Shown here one piece after another: positions 56,023-64,000 of a stretch of 64,000 bases of DNA. Both the position numbers and the translations under genes were made by a program. The notes beneath the pieces are model-generated. The model was not told the origin of the DNA, did no database searches, and saw only the letters and a list, made by a program, of their open reading frames with translations. This DNA is from Photobacterium swingsii. Its GTDB lineage: Bacteria > Pseudomonadota > Gammaproteobacteria > Enterobacterales > Vibrionaceae. The stretch is taken from assembly GCF_024346715.1 (NCBI RefSeq), contig NZ_AP024852.1, positions 3,410,001 through 3,474,000 on the forward strand. The letters run 5' to 3'. Numbering within the stretch: the stretch's first letter is position 1; each line of letters begins with the position of its first letter.

Positions 56023-58156
56023 GATTAAATGCTTCTATTGCTTCGTCGATATTCACCGGGCGCAGCAAATTCTGATAATAAAGTTCAAGATCATTGGCCC
56101 ATAAATGCTCAAGCTCAGTCACTAACTGAATCGCTTGGGACAGACTAAAAGCGTCTGTTGGCATCACACATTGCGCTGCCAGCCAATCTAATAATTTATC
56201 CCAACCTTGGGCTTGTTGATCCTCAGCAACGGATAATAAATACGTTAATAGATTTGGGATCAGTTGCTGTAAATTTTGCTGTCGAAGTGGCATGCACACC
56301 GACAAAATAATTAGGCCATTATTGTTTTTCTTCTTCAGCTGAATACCCAGCTGTTTTAACAGCAACGCATGTTGCTCTGCACATGCGATCAATTCAGGCT
56401 CAACGGGCACTGAATGCGGGATCAATAATGGTTGCGCTTTCAAGCCTTCGCTTTGTGCTAGTTTTAGCTGGCCTTTATGACGCAAACGTTGCGCCACATC
56501 TAAAGACAGCAAATAAACGCCATCTTCACGGCTTAATAATAAAAAGCGCTGGGCAACAAGTGATAATGCCTTGCCAAGCCCAACATGACTACTGCCACCA
56601 ATCGGAGGGTTTACCGATCGAGCGATTGGCGTAGTCGGTGCACTCGGTTGCCATTCACGCTGCGATAATGCTGACGGTGTGACCTCTTGGCTGCTCTGCT
56701 GCGATGCTGACGATGGCTGATTCAGTGAAGCAGACACAGAATGGCTTGGCACATTCAAATTAACGGTTGGCGTACGGCTGCTATCAGCAGTTTGCATTAA
56801 CCGTTGATACGCAGCAACCTCTTGTTTTGAAGGCGCATCACTACCAAATTGTCGCCCCTTGCCTGAATAAGCCGATGGCGATGTAGTTCCAGCATTCGGT
56901 ACTTTCACACCCGTACTTTCTCTGGGAGCTTGTTGCCCATGATGCTGGGTTGATGCGCGTTCAACGAGCATGCGCTCATCGGTATGTAACCAATCACTCG
57001 CATTGGCTTTATTGGGATAATCAGGCGTATTGGCTATTGCTGCAGATGAGGGGGCAGCTTCAGCAATCTGATGCGTTGGCTGGTCGCTAGGTTCTGCGTA
57101 ATGCTGAGCCGAGGCACTGGCACGTTGAGGCGTTTGATACATCGCCTCACCTTCCGCCATGCTCTGCTGCAATGCACTTTGCACGGCCTGATAAATAAAA
57201 TCATGTACCCAGCGTCCTTGATGAAAACGCACTTCATGCTTTGCAGGATGCACATTCACATCGACCTGATGCGGGTCCACTTCAATAAACAAGACATAGG
57301 CAGCATACTGATCGGACGGTAAACTGCTTTCATAAGCCTGACGAATCGCGTGGTTGATGAGTTTATCTTTCATCATCCGGCCATTCACATAGCAGTATTG
57401 AATATCGTTTTGTGCCCTAGCACCATGCGGATTACAAATCCAACCAGACAGTTTTAAATCACCATGCTCAAGTTCAACCGCAAGCGCGTGTTTCAGAAAA
57501 GGCCCACCACACACCGCAGCTAAACGACGCTCTTTCTGCACCTGTGTTTCTGAGGCGCGGTACTGGCGAATAAGCTTACCGTTATGACGAAGATTAATCG
57601 CTACATCAAAACGACTCAAAGCAATACGCTTGAGCAATTCATCAATATGGTTGAATTCGGTTTTCTCAGTACGTAAGAACTTACGACGCGCAGGCGTATT
57701 GAAAAACAGATCCAACACTTCCAGTGTCGTTCCCACAGGGTGCGCAGCAGGTTTAAGCTGCACATCCATATCACGCCCCTCGGCATACGCCGACCAAGCT
57801 TCCTCTTGGTCTTGGGTACGCGAAGTAATGGTTAGCCGCGACACCGAGCTAATACTAGCCAGTGCTTCACCACGAAAACCTAAACTTACAATGGCTTCTA
57901 GATCGTCTAGCGAAGAAATCTTCGAGGTGGCATGACGACTTAGCGCCAAACCCAACTCATCTTTCACGACCCCTTTGCCATTATCCCGAATTCGGATTGT
58001 CCGACTCCCCCCTTTATCGATATCAATATCGATTCGGGTTGCGCCAGCATCGAGGCTATTTTCGACCAACTCCTTAACCACTGAAGCGGGACGTTCCACT
58101 ACCTCACCTGCTGCAATCTGGTTTGCCAGTCTGGCAGGTAATATCTGAATGGGCAT
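56015..58156 (-). CDS. mutL: DNA mismatch repair protein MutL
   Basis: 713 residues. GHKL ATPase domain at the N-terminus: [26 protein letters not shown] and [12 protein letters not shown] are intact. A low-complexity linker of about 200 residues (about 340-540, rich in Ser, Gln, Ala, Pro, Thr) leads to the dimerisation domain. The metal-binding endonuclease motif of non-enteric MutL is not evident, as expected for a MutH-type system. It follows amiB by 2 bp. Confidence 0.97.
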   Translation of the reverse strand: MPIQILPARLANQIAAGEVVERPASVVKELVENSLDAGATRIDIDIDKGGSRTIRIRDNGKGVVKDELGLALSRHATSKISSLDDLEAIVSLGFRGEALASISSVSRLTITSRTQDQEEAWSAYAEGRDMDVQLKPAAHPVGTTLEVLDLFFNTPARRKFLRTEKTEFNHIDELLKRIALSRFDVAINLRHNGKLIRQYRASETQVQKERRLAAVCGGPFLKHALAVELEHGDLKLSGWICNPHGARAQNDIQYCYVNGRMMKDKLINHAIRQAYESSLPSDQYAAYVLFIEVDPHQVDVNVHPAKHEVRFHQGRWVHDFIYQAVQSALQQSMAEGEAMYQTPQRASASAQHYAEPSDQPTHQIAEAAPSSAAIANTPDYPNKANASDWLHTDERMLVERASTQHHGQQAPRESTGVKVPNAGTTSPSAYSGKGRQFGSDAPSKQEVAAYQRLMQTADSSRTPTVNLNVPSHSVSASLNQPSSASQQSSQEVTPSALSQREWQPSAPTTPIARSVNPPIGGSSHVGLGKALSLVAQRFLLLSREDGVYLLSLDVAQRLRHKGQLKLAQSEGLKAQPLLIPHSVPVEPELIACAEQHALLLKQLGIQLKKKNNNGLIILSVCMPLRQQNLQQLIPNLLTYLLSVAEDQQAQGWDKLLDWLAAQCVMPTDAFSLSQAIQLVTELEHLWANDLELYYQNLLRPVNIDEAIEAFNHE

Positions 58157-58158
58157 AA

Positions 58159-59865
58159 TTAACTTCTAGGTATGACTAATTTCTGACCGACGGCCAAGTT
58201 ATCAGAGCTTAGCTTATTCGCACTTCGAATACTATCGACACTGACACCATATTGGCTGGCTATTTTACCTAAAAACTCACCGCGTTTAACGGTGTGATTC
58301 AATGCTTTACGATTACTTAAGTTAATTTTCAACTTTTGGCCAACGGCCAATGAATCAGAACGTAACTTGTTCTCGCTTCTGATACTCGCCACAGTCACGC
58401 TGTACTTCTCAGCAATCTTGCCAAGAAACTCACCGCGCTGCACTGTGTGCGTCACGATTTTCGCCTTTGCTGGCGCAGGTTTATTCACGGCAACTGTCGT
58501 TGATGACGGCGCTTTACCACCTGGGATCGACAGAACCTGCCCAATCCTAACCGTGTTGGATGTTAAGTTATTGGCTTGCTTAATCGCACTAACCGAAGTG
58601 TTATAGCGCTTAGCAATGATACTCAACGATTGTCCTGAGGTTACCTTGTGTTTAATACCGTGCTTACGCGACGCAAACAGGGTGCCTTCGGGTGGCTTTT
58701 CATTGAAGTACTGCAACACACCTTTATAAACCGCATTAGCGATTTTATTCTGATGCGCTGACGAATTCAGTAAACGCTCTTCTTTAGGGTTAGTAATAAA
58801 ACCCGTTTCAACCAACAAAGAGGGAATATCAGGCGATTTTAAAACCGCTAAACTTGCATGTTCAGGGCGGCTTTTATGTAGTGTAGTGACACGCCCCAAT
58901 TCTTTCAGCACCCGAGAGGCAACGTCGTAACCTTCTTTTTGCGAATGACTAAATTGCAAATCAAGAACAGCCATACTTAAATATTGATCATCGTTGTCAC
59001 CCGACAACACATCACCACCACCAAGCAGTTGCGATTGTTTTTCGGTTTGTTCAATCCAGCGACCAATTTCAGAGTTAGCTCTACGGGTATTTAACACCCA
59101 TACCGATGCGCCTCGTGGCTGTGGTTTATGAAAACCATCGGCATGAATCGATACCAGTAAGTGGGCTTTGTTTTTACGCGCAATTTCAGAACGTTTATTC
59201 AAATTAACGAAGTAATCACCACGGCGAGTTAATACAGCCTTCATACCTGGCGTCGCATTAATTTTAGCGGCAACACGCTTCGAAACATCAAGCGTGACAT
59301 TCTTTTCATATTTACGCGTAGGTCCAATAGAACCAGGGTCTTCACCACCGTGTCCTGGGTCAATCGCAATAATGATGTCGTCGTTACCCGAAGGAAGCTG
59401 CGCAGCATGATTTTCAACCGCAGGTTTTGGCTTCGTCGGTTTGACGACTACTGCTTTTTTGCCATGGGGTAAATCCAGCACTAAACGATGGCCATAGTGT
59501 CCATCAGGGGTTGGAGCTAGGGTAAATAATTTTGGGGTCATGCCCGTTTTTATTTCAAACACCAAACGGAATGAACGCTTGTCTGGTGCTCCGCTGCTGC
59601 GAATTTTTTTCAAAACCTCACTATCTTTCACCACGACTGGCAGCTTGGTTTTTAAAGTCGTCTTCTTTAAATCCACCACCAAACGGTTAGGTTTAGTTAG
59701 GGTAAAGTAGGAATATACCGCCTCGCTTTGCATGTCGAGAACAACGCGGGTTTCGTCAGGCGCAGGCCATACACGAATACTCTTTAGCTCATTGGCCCAT
59801 GCCGCCATAGTGCTAAATAACCCAGCCCCTAAAATTACAATCTGAAAAAAAGTCCGCACAGACAT
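58159..59865 (-). CDS. amiB: N-acetylmuramoyl-L-alanine amidase AmiB with three LysM domains
   Basis: 568 residues. Signal peptide, then an AMIN domain (about 27-130), then a zinc amidase domain (Amidase_3) with [26 protein letters not shown] and [17 protein letters not shown]. Three C-terminal LysM repeats follow (starting near [34 protein letters not shown] and [17 protein letters not shown]). Splits septal peptidoglycan during cell separation, activated by an EnvC-type factor. The triple LysM tail is longer than in E. coli AmiB. One base separates it from tsaE. Confidence 0.95.
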   Translation of the reverse strand: MSVRTFFQIVILGAGLFSTMAAWANELKSIRVWPAPDETRVVLDMQSEAVYSYFTLTKPNRLVVDLKKTTLKTKLPVVVKDSEVLKKIRSSGAPDKRSFRLVFEIKTGMTPKLFTLAPTPDGHYGHRLVLDLPHGKKAVVVKPTKPKPAVENHAAQLPSGNDDIIIAIDPGHGGEDPGSIGPTRKYEKNVTLDVSKRVAAKINATPGMKAVLTRRGDYFVNLNKRSEIARKNKAHLLVSIHADGFHKPQPRGASVWVLNTRRANSEIGRWIEQTEKQSQLLGGGDVLSGDNDDQYLSMAVLDLQFSHSQKEGYDVASRVLKELGRVTTLHKSRPEHASLAVLKSPDIPSLLVETGFITNPKEERLLNSSAHQNKIANAVYKGVLQYFNEKPPEGTLFASRKHGIKHKVTSGQSLSIIAKRYNTSVSAIKQANNLTSNTVRIGQVLSIPGGKAPSSTTVAVNKPAPAKAKIVTHTVQRGEFLGKIAEKYSVTVASIRSENKLRSDSLAVGQKLKINLSNRKALNHTVKRGEFLGKIASQYGVSVDSIRSANKLSSDNLAVGQKLVIPRS

Positions 59866-59866
59866 C

Positions 59867-60334
59867 CTATCGACACAACTCCAAATGTTTAACTAACGCC
59901 ATACCGTACTCATTGTTAGCCGTTAATGTGGCTTTACGTTGTTCGCCATGGTAGCGCATATCTAATTCTAGGTCGGGTTGAGGCAATAAGCCGTGTCCTT
60001 TTTCAGGCCACTCCACCAAACAAATTGCATCAGCAGAGAAGTAATCACGGATCCCCATGAATTCTAACTCTTCAGGATCGGCAAGGCGGTAAAGGTCAAA
60101 ATGATACACTTGCCAAGGTGGCAGTTCGTAAGGTTCTACTAAGGTGTAAGTTGGGCTCTTCACATTTCCCTGATGGCCTAATGCACGAATAAAACCACGA
60201 CTGAAGGTTGTTTTACCGGCACCTAAATCACCATGAAGGTAAATCGTTGTTTGACGTTCACAGGCTTGCGCTAATTGCAGGCCTAATTCTACCGTCGCTT
60301 GCTCATCAGCAAGTTGAATTTCAATTGTTTGCAT
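59867..60334 (-). CDS. tsaE: tRNA threonylcarbamoyladenosine biosynthesis ATPase TsaE
   Basis: 155 residues from ATG 60334; upstream in-frame codons would run into nnr. Walker [18 protein letters not shown], then [16 protein letters not shown], and LVEWPEKG. Works with TsaB, TsaD and TsaC to make t6A37 in tRNA. Placed between nnr (7-bp gap) and amiB as in E. coli. Confidence 0.95.
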   Translation of the reverse strand: MQTIEIQLADEQATVELGLQLAQACERQTTIYLHGDLGAGKTTFSRGFIRALGHQGNVKSPTYTLVEPYELPPWQVYHFDLYRLADPEELEFMGIRDYFSADAICLVEWPEKGHGLLPQPDLELDMRYHGEQRKATLTANNEYGMALVKHLELCR

Positions 60335-60341
60335 TATCTTA

Positions 60342-61829
60342 TTATCTTGAATTGACCAATTGTCGAATATACGGGAATAAATCACTGGCTATCATCCCAC
60401 GCTCTCCCTCTAGAGCGCAAAGATCAGCGGCTTTACTGTGAATAAACACGCCCAGCATCGCGGCATCTGATAATGATAAATTTTGCCCCAATAGGCTACC
60501 AATAATACCAGATAACACATCACCCATACCGCCAGTCGCCATACCTGGGTTGCCGGCTCTGCATACCGTTAAGCACACCCCATCAAAAACTAAGGTGCCA
60601 GCTCCTTTTAATACAGCAACTCCGCCGTATTTTTGTTGTAGCCGTTGCACGGCTAAAAAGCGGTCGGCTTCAATTTCAGCAATGTTACACGCAAGTAATC
60701 GCGCAGCTTCACCTGGGTGAGGGGTAATTATACGATTATTTTTATAGTCAGGGGAAAGGGCTAATAAGTTCAATCCATCTGCATCGACGACCATTTTTTT
60801 TTCACAGTCCGCTAAATGGAAATAAAGTGCTTTGCCCCAATCATTGGTTCCTAAGCCTGGCCCAAGAACAATAACATCACTCCAATCACGTTGCTGCCTG
60901 ATTTCATGAGCTTTTTCTTGCCAACCTTGCACCATTATCTCAGGGCGTGCTGCGACAATTGACATAACATTGTCAGGTTGCGTGACAACAGCGGTTAAAC
61001 CAGAGCCTGTACGTAAACAAGCTTCAGCAGCTAAGCGAATCGCTCCTGCCATACCGAGGTTGCCACCAAAGCATGTTACTCGACCATGATCGCCTTTATG
61101 GGCAGTCCGCTTTCGCTGCGATAATAACGCAGGAATAATCTCGTCAGTCAGTGAGGTTGCACTTGCTTGTTGTTGGTCATCAAAAATCTCACCAACACCC
61201 AGCCCAGCAAAAAAAAGCTTACCCACCACATTGGGGGCTTGCCCAGTCACAAGACCTTGCTTAACACCAATAAAGGTTACCGTGCTATCTGCTTGAATTG
61301 CACAACCCAGTATTCGTCCAGTATCAGCGCATAAACCGGAAGGCACATCCACCGCAATTACAGACTTATGAGCTTGATTAATTGTATTGATTAACTCACT
61401 GGCGTCATCGCGTACCATACCCGACAACCCCGTACCTAAAAGCGCATCAATAACCACATCGACACCAGCAGGCAACTCTGTTTGTGGAGTGCCAATCAGC
61501 CCCTTAGCTGCCAACCAAGTATCACGCGCGCGCGCTGCATCGCCAGTTAGTTGATTGGCGTCACCAAGATGCCACACTTCAACATCAATCCCTGCAGCTA
61601 CTGCCAAACACGCAACAATATAACCATCGCCACCATTATTACCGCCACCACAACAAATAAGTATTGAGTTTACTGAACACGGCATCTTTTTAAGACATTC
61701 AAAAACAGCAGCGCCAGCTCGTTCCATCAAGGTATACATCGAAACCTGTACACTTTTCGCGGCTGCTCGTTCGCCCACCCTGACCGTGTTAGCTTGATAA
61801 AGCGTAAGAGGTAATACTGAAGTCACCAT
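60342..61829 (-). CDS. nnr: Bifunctional NAD(P)HX epimerase/dehydratase
   Basis: 495 residues. N-terminal YjeF_N epimerase domain (about 1-215) with [28 protein letters not shown] and DVPSGL. C-terminal ADP/ATP-dependent dehydratase domain with [37 protein letters not shown] and [21 protein letters not shown]. Repairs hydrated NAD(P)H. The ATG at 61829 (a GTG directly precedes it in frame) follows AAGGAT. In E. coli queG sits next to it; here a PEP-CTERM gene lies between. Confidence 0.96.
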   Translation of the reverse strand: MVTSVLPLTLYQANTVRVGERAAAKSVQVSMYTLMERAGAAVFECLKKMPCSVNSILICCGGGNNGGDGYIVACLAVAAGIDVEVWHLGDANQLTGDAARARDTWLAAKGLIGTPQTELPAGVDVVIDALLGTGLSGMVRDDASELINTINQAHKSVIAVDVPSGLCADTGRILGCAIQADSTVTFIGVKQGLVTGQAPNVVGKLFFAGLGVGEIFDDQQQASATSLTDEIIPALLSQRKRTAHKGDHGRVTCFGGNLGMAGAIRLAAEACLRTGSGLTAVVTQPDNVMSIVAARPEIMVQGWQEKAHEIRQQRDWSDVIVLGPGLGTNDWGKALYFHLADCEKKMVVDADGLNLLALSPDYKNNRIITPHPGEAARLLACNIAEIEADRFLAVQRLQQKYGGVAVLKGAGTLVFDGVCLTVCRAGNPGMATGGMGDVLSGIIGSLLGQNLSLSDAAMLGVFIHSKAADLCALEGERGMIASDLFPYIRQLVNSR

Positions 61830-62047
61830 CACGTTATCCTTTTTCTGATGATGGAATAAGTGCCTACTCTCGACACGAACATGTACGGAGCAAAATAAGC
61901 ATCACTATATAAATAAAATACCGCGCTGTAATCCACCGAAACGACAAACTAAAGAACAACAAACAAAGTGTCAGCTTTATTTACAGTCGTGGCACGCTAC
62001 TCACCATTTGATTTTCTAACCCTATAAAAAGAAAGGTCTTAATTAAT

Positions 62048-62063
62048 TGGCACCCCCTTTGCT
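62048..62063 (+). promoter_or_regulatory. Sigma-54 (-24/-12) promoter for the PEP-CTERM gene
   Basis: TGGCAC-CCCCT-TTGCT: perfect match to the RpoN consensus with GG-N10-GC spacing, 66 bp before the ATG. The transcript would start near 62074. In other exosortase bacteria PEP-CTERM genes are driven by RpoN with the PrsK/PrsR two-component pair. The rest of the 61830-62128 intergenic region shows no gene. Confidence 0.88.
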
Positions 62064-62128
62064 TTGTTAGCTATACAACAAAGCGCTAGCACATTGACTA
62101 ACGCCATCGGAAGTCCAGGGAGATACAA

Positions 62129-62881
62129 ATGAAAAAGTTAGTATTAGCTTCAGCATTACTTGGTTTCACCCTTAACGCCCAAGCAACCACCGTTATTTTT
62201 GATGACTTTGATATAGGTCACGGCCCCCTTAATATTGGTGCAGGCGGTGCGCAAAGCCAAGATGCTCGATTAACCAACCCCGCTGTTATTTTAGGTGGTG
62301 AGCGCGACATTCGCTTAACCGTCACCACAGCAACTGGCGCATCAACAGATGCCTTGGCTGAAGCTGGCATTAACCCGATGGGCTCTCAGCTTAGTTGGAG
62401 TAATTCGAGTGGCGCTGTCTCTTGGGTCGAGATGGTCTACGATGGCACAACGAATGCACATAACGCCGCAGGCCCTTACACGACAACTCAGGGTAATAAT
62501 ATTGATACCGATGGGCTGGGTGGTATCGACTTATCAACCTTCACAGACTTCTTCTTTAATGTCACGGCCAATGATGATGCGAATGACTTTGACTACTACT
62601 TTAGCGTCTACGATACCTCTGGTGCATCAGCCACATTCAACGGCACAAATATGGGGAATACAGGCCAAGTATTGTTAGATCTCTCTAATTTTGCCGCTGT
62701 AAATCTAACTCAAGTTGGTGCCATTTCTTGGGGCTTCAAAGGTGATGGTGATTCCATCGATATTAAAATTGACTCTTGGGGTGTCGTACCAGAGCCTTCA
62801 ATTATGGCTATCTTCGGTACAGGTTTATTAATGTTTGGAGCTATGGGCTATCGCCGTAAGGAAAAAGGTGAATCCGCATAA
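62129..62881 (+). CDS. PEP-CTERM exported protein
   Basis: 250 residues. Signal peptide (KKLVLASALLGFTLNAQA), a Gly/Asn/Asp/Thr-rich beta-type middle resembling secreted matrix proteins, and a C-terminal PEP-CTERM sorting tail: VPEPS, hydrophobic helix IMAIFGTGLLMFGAMGY and basic end RRKEK. The tail is the substrate signal for an exosortase (EpsH/XrtA type), which must be encoded elsewhere. Such proteins are usually tied to exopolysaccharide or biofilm matrix. A strong GGGAG ribosome site and a perfect sigma-54 promoter precede it. It is monocistronic and looks like an insertion in the conserved nnr-queG neighbourhood. Confidence 0.9.
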   Translation: MKKLVLASALLGFTLNAQATTVIFDDFDIGHGPLNIGAGGAQSQDARLTNPAVILGGERDIRLTVTTATGASTDALAEAGINPMGSQLSWSNSSGAVSWVEMVYDGTTNAHNAAGPYTTTQGNNIDTDGLGGIDLSTFTDFFFNVTANDDANDFDYYFSVYDTSGASATFNGTNMGNTGQVLLDLSNFAAVNLTQVGAISWGFKGDGDSIDIKIDSWGVVPEPSIMAIFGTGLLMFGAMGYRRKEKGESA

Positions 62882-62956
62882 AGGGCATTTATCGCCTTAC
62901 CGATCTCTTATGTTCCACATTTACGAGAAGCACAAGAGTAAGTGACAAGATCAAAA

Positions 62957-62986
62957 GGAAGAAGCCTAACCCCTTCTTCTTTTTTA
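62957..62986 (+). terminator. Terminator of the PEP-CTERM gene
   Basis: GAAGAAG / CTTCTTC stem with an 8-nt loop followed by TTTTTT. Confidence 0.78.
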
Positions 62987-63115
62987 TCTTTCTCTACTCC
63001 ACGCCTAACGCCCGCAAAAAAGCAGTATCTCCAACGCTTAACCATCAAGACTTTCACGAAATAACAGCACTATTCTATGCTACACTTCGCCCCCCGAAAT
63101 TGAGCGAGCAACACC

Positions 63116-64000
63116 ATGAGCATCGACTATCACGCCCTAGCCCAACAAATTAAGCTGTGGGGACAAGAATTAGGTTTCCAACATGTTGGGATCTGCGATG
63201 TCGATCTAAGCCAACATGAGGCCCAACTTCAGCGTTGGCTAGATGCGGGATATCATGGTGAAATGGATTGGATGGCGCGCCACGGTATGATGCGTGCTCG
63301 TCCACATGAACTGCTACCAGGTACAGTGCGTGTCATTAGCGTACGCATGAATTATTTACCACCAAATGCAGAGTTCGCTCAAACATTAAAAAACCCAGCC
63401 AAAGCCTACATTAGCCGCTACTCTCTCGGGCGCGACTACCACAAGCTAATTCGTAATCGCCTGAAAAAATTAGGGCAAAATATCGAACAAGTCGTTGGCC
63501 AATTTGGTCATCGCCCCTTCGTCGATTCAGCGCCTATTTTAGAACGACCATTAGCAGAAAAATCAGGACTTGGATGGACAGGCAAGCACTCTCTAATCTT
63601 GAGCCAAGAAGCTGGCTCGTGGTTTTTCTTAGGGGAATTACTGATAGATTTACCGCTTCCTGTCGATACGCCAGAAAGTAACCAATGCGGCAAGTGCGTT
63701 GCTTGCATGACGAGTTGCCCAACAGGTGCAATTATTGAAGAAGGTGTGGTTGATGCAAGACGCTGTATTTCTTATCTGACAATTGAGTTTGATGGCATAA
63801 TCCCTGAAGAGTTTCGCGAAAAAATAGGGAACCGCATCTATGGCTGTGATGACTGCCAATTAGTTTGCCCATTTAATCGCTTTTCTGATATTACAGAAGA
63901 AGAAGACTACCACTGCCGTAACAGCTTATATCAGCAAGACACTCTTGCGCTGTTTGCATGGGACGAAGCAACCTTTCTAAAAAATACTGAAGGCTCCGCT
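63116..64000 (+). CDS. queG: Epoxyqueuosine reductase QueG (partial, runs off window)
   Basis: 295 codons visible from ATG 63116, open to the right edge. Contains GFQHVGICDVDLSQHEAQLQ, GEMDWMARHG, the cobalamin-binding region with RPFVDSAPILERPLAEKSGL, and two ferredoxin-like clusters: C-x2-C-x2-C-x3-C-P in QCGKCVACMTSCPTGAI and a later C-x2-C-x3-C-P in CDDCQLVCPF. Cobalamin-dependent reduction of epoxyqueuosine to queuosine in tRNA. Upstream ribosome site is weak. The C-terminus (HEAT-like part in longer versions) is not visible. Confidence 0.95.
   Translation, partial: MSIDYHALAQQIKLWGQELGFQHVGICDVDLSQHEAQLQRWLDAGYHGEMDWMARHGMMRARPHELLPGTVRVISVRMNYLPPNAEFAQTLKNPAKAYISRYSLGRDYHKLIRNRLKKLGQNIEQVVGQFGHRPFVDSAPILERPLAEKSGLGWTGKHSLILSQEAGSWFFLGELLIDLPLPVDTPESNQCGKCVACMTSCPTGAIIEEGVVDARRCISYLTIEFDGIIPEEFREKIGNRIYGCDDCQLVCPFNRFSDITEEEDYHCRNSLYQQDTLALFAWDEATFLKNTEGSA

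Overview
The window is a stretch of gammaproteobacterial chromosome. Gene content and order point to the Vibrionaceae: zur next to dusA, pgi-alr-dnaB, purA beside a MotX gene, nsrR-rnr-rlmB, and the queG-nnr-tsaE-amiB-mutL-miaA-hfq-hflX-hflKC block. MotX (sodium flagellar motor) fits Vibrio or Photobacterium. I lean to Photobacterium or a close relative, but the genus is inference. No rRNA, tRNA or CRISPR array was seen.

Layout. 1-4.7 kb: sulfate-activation operon on the minus strand (cysG, cysD, cysN, an SLC13/TrkA-C permease cut by the window edge). 5.1-10.6 kb: cpdB, a Crp/Fnr regulator, an ElaA-like acetyltransferase, an OapA/YtfB protein divergent from fklB, and a DUF2780 protein. 10.7-15.4 kb: cysJIH, which finishes assimilatory sulfate reduction, plus a small unknown gene. 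15.5-17.9 kb: an outer-membrane barrel, pspG and dusA.

17.75-30.45 kb: an integrated element of about 12.7 kb bounded by perfect 36-bp direct repeats. It sits inside the 5' end of dusA. It supplies a new start and the first 21 codons of dusA, and leaves the original 5' end as a 38-codon remnant at the far side. It encodes a tyrosine integrase, an autocleaving CI-type repressor divergent from a PrtN-family activator, an HUH/two-tyrosine rolling-circle Rep, a small P9/A32-like packaging ATPase, a major capsid protein whose N-terminus resembles corticovirus PM2 P2, a peptidoglycan-hydrolase-like membrane protein, and a long run of very small membrane proteins. I read it as a temperate, tailless, membrane-containing (PM2/corticovirus-like) prophage. 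Several of its genes are below 60 codons. Probable accessory genes sit at both ends, including a Cas2/SinR-like protein.

30.5-31.5 kb: about 1 kb without genes, holding the displaced dusA promoter region, an 8-bp tandem repeat (11 copies) and two copies of a palindromic repeat. 31.5-41.5 kb: zur, cheX, an SPFH protein, pgi, yjbQ, an Omp85-type barrel, alr, dnaB and a DUF481 protein. 41.6-46.6 kb: rpsF-priB-rpsR-rplI with a candidate S6:S18 leader, then rlmB and rnr. 46.8-48.5 kb: nsrR divergent from hmp, with a good candidate NsrR operator over the hmp promoter. 48.6-61.8 kb: motX, purA, a DUF2065 gene, hflC, hflK, hflX, hfq, miaA, mutL, amiB, tsaE and nnr, nearly all on the minus strand and tightly packed. 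62-64 kb: a PEP-CTERM exported protein behind a perfect sigma-54 promoter, then queG running off the window.
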